Assembly (NCBI GenBank): GCA_913062655.1
Contig: CAJXXO010000170.1
Span: forward strand, 1 to 5,982
Length of the DNA: 5,982 nucleotides
Direction: 5' to 3'
Source of the DNA: an uncultured Bacteroidota bacterium
GTDB taxonomy: Bacteria > Bacteroidota > Bacteroidia > Chitinophagales > S012-47
Position 1 is the stretch's first letter. Every line of letters starts with the position of its first letter. The position numbers were made by a program, and so were the translations under genes. Shown piece by piece: positions 5,001-5,982 of this stretch. Under the pieces are notes generated by a model, which worked only from the letters and a program-made list of their open reading frames with translations, was not told the DNA's origin and did not search any database.

Positions 5001-5982
5001 GTGTGTGTAAAGGCGACTGCCGGAAGCCTTGGTCGAAGCGAATAAAGTAGATGCCACCAGGCAATGGTCGTAAGGGCAACGTGAGGGTATGCTCGCCCGG
5101 AGCTTGTAGCGCATCTTCCCACACTTGTATCGTCTGACCCAGTGCATTGAGCAAGACGAAACGATTGTTACCCACTTCGAGGTTGCGATACTGCACCGTA
5201 ACTTGTGTAGTGGCCGGATTGGGATACAGCCCCAGAATGCCTTGTTGAGGGCCGCCTGCACCTTGACCGCCCTGTCCAATGGAAGCCAGTTCACAGTTGC
5301 CGTAGTTTTCCGCCAGCAATAAGCTATTATACAAGTTTAAGCGCCCCCCGGATACCGTGATATCGGCCAGTGAAGGCAAGACCTCAGTGCCATCCAAAAT
5401 CGCCTGTTTCATATCCAGGGCCAGGGTAGCCGGGTCACTTTGCGCCATTAGCATAATGTCATCGCAAGAAGCACTGTAGAGCAACGCTACAGCCCCCGCC
5501 ACGTGCGGAGCGGCTGCTGAAGTGCCATCGAAGGTGTTATACTGGTTGTTGGGTAATGCCACGTAAGAATCTTCACCCGGAGCACCAAGGTCGATGGATG
5601 TTGGTCCGTACGCAGCGAGTCCTACCTTTTGGTCCAGCTTATTGGTATTGGTAACGGCAATCAGGTAATCACTACCGCAAGAGGTAGGCATGTCGCCTAC
5701 AGAATCGACATTGGCATTGCGGTTCATGGTACTGGCTACGCTAAGGATACCGGCTGCGCCCAGGGAGTCATAAAACCCACACCAAATAGGCATCGAGTCG
5801 GGCTGGACAAAGTCTAGCCCAAAGGAAGTGTTGATGGCCACTACAAAAGCACCTGTCTGCCCTTGGCTGGCATTATAGCGCTTGCGAAAGGTCCACACGT
5901 AGTCCATGGCTTCAATAGTGGCTGCCTCCGTGATTTGCCCCATTGCTACCGGCATGATTTTTACGTCCCAATTGACACCTGT
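4987..5982 (-). CDS. S8 (subtilisin-like) serine peptidase with T9SS type A sorting domain, N-terminus outside window
   Basis: This is the C-terminal 331 residues of a secreted subtilase; the frame is open to the right edge, beginning with GVNWDVKIMPV, so an internal ATG at 5955 is not the start. The catalytic Ser is residue 155 of the visible part, in GTSAAAPHVAGAVALLYS. The segment VVAINTSFG (48-56) matches the INMSLG strand of subtilisin, and Asn87 in STMNRNANVD aligns with the oxyanion-hole Asn of AAGNxxxNxD. The Asp and His motifs should lie upstream of the window. After the catalytic domain comes a Gly/Gln-rich linker (about 236-248), then a T9SS type A C-terminal domain (about 250-331) with LYPNPATTQVTV, LLNALGQTI, GGIYFIRF and terminal LVIQ. 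Such domains direct export across the outer membrane by the Por/T9SS machinery and are normally cleaved, leaving the protein on the surface or released. The lipoprotein gene follows after 33 bp. Substrate is unknown; protease family and secretion route are secure. Confidence 0.95.
   Translation of the reverse strand, partial: TGVNWDVKIMPVAMGQITEAATIEAMDYVWTFRKRYNASQGQTGAFVVAINTSFGLDFVQPDSMPIWCGFYDSLGAAGILSVASTMNRNANVDSVGDMPTSCGSDYLIAVTNTNKLDQKVGLAAYGPTSIDLGAPGEDSYVALPNNQYNTFDGTSAAAPHVAGAVALLYSASCDDIMLMAQSDPATLALDMKQAILDGTEVLPSLADITVSGGRLNLYNSLLLAENYGNCELASIGQGGQGAGGPQQGILGLYPNPATTQVTVQYRNLEVGNNRFVLLNALGQTIQVWEDALQAPGEHTLTLPLRPLPGGIYFIRFDQGFRQSPLHTLVIQ

Overview
The window reads as ordinary chromosomal sequence from a member of the Bacteroidota. 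Three observations support this: a secreted subtilisin-like protease ending in a type IX secretion (T9SS) sorting domain, an IspG whose sequence follows the long form found in plants, Chlamydia and Bacteroidota, and AT-rich promoter-like elements resembling the Bacteroidota TTG / TAnnTTTG consensus rather than sigma70 boxes. Gene style and moderate GC suggest a Saprospiria/Lewinella-like organism, but that finer placement is inference.

Layout, left to right. Positions 1-878 (minus) hold the N-terminal 292 codons of ispG, running off the left edge. After a 62-bp gap comes a 900-residue exported protein (941-3643, minus) with N-terminal TPR-like helices and about twenty MORN_2/YwqK-type repeats; it lies upstream of ispG and may be co-transcribed with it, although ispG may also have its own promoter. 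A 109-bp divergent intergenic region (3644-3752) separates it from a 111-residue DksA/TraR-family zinc-finger protein (3753-4088, plus), the only plus-strand gene. Its 3' end overlaps by 20 bp the 3' end of a 294-residue lipoprotein made of YD/RHS-like repeats (4069-4953, minus). Only 33 bp separates the lipoprotein from the gene upstream of it, the C-terminal part of an S8 peptidase with a T9SS type A sorting domain (4987-5982, minus, running off the right edge).

How the genes relate. IspG is a housekeeping enzyme of isoprenoid precursor synthesis (MEP pathway). The DksA-like protein is probably a regulator that binds RNA polymerase. The other three products are exported: a T9SS protease, a lipoprotein and a large periplasmic or outer-membrane repeat protein. 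The two repeat proteins are of different families but share an architecture of roughly 24-25-residue beta-hairpin repeats. I see no RNA genes, CRISPR arrays, insertion sequences or mobile-element signatures. I found no convincing novel system; the most useful leads are the repeat proteins, the altered coiled-coil tip of the DksA-like protein, and the promoter-like elements in the intergenic gaps.
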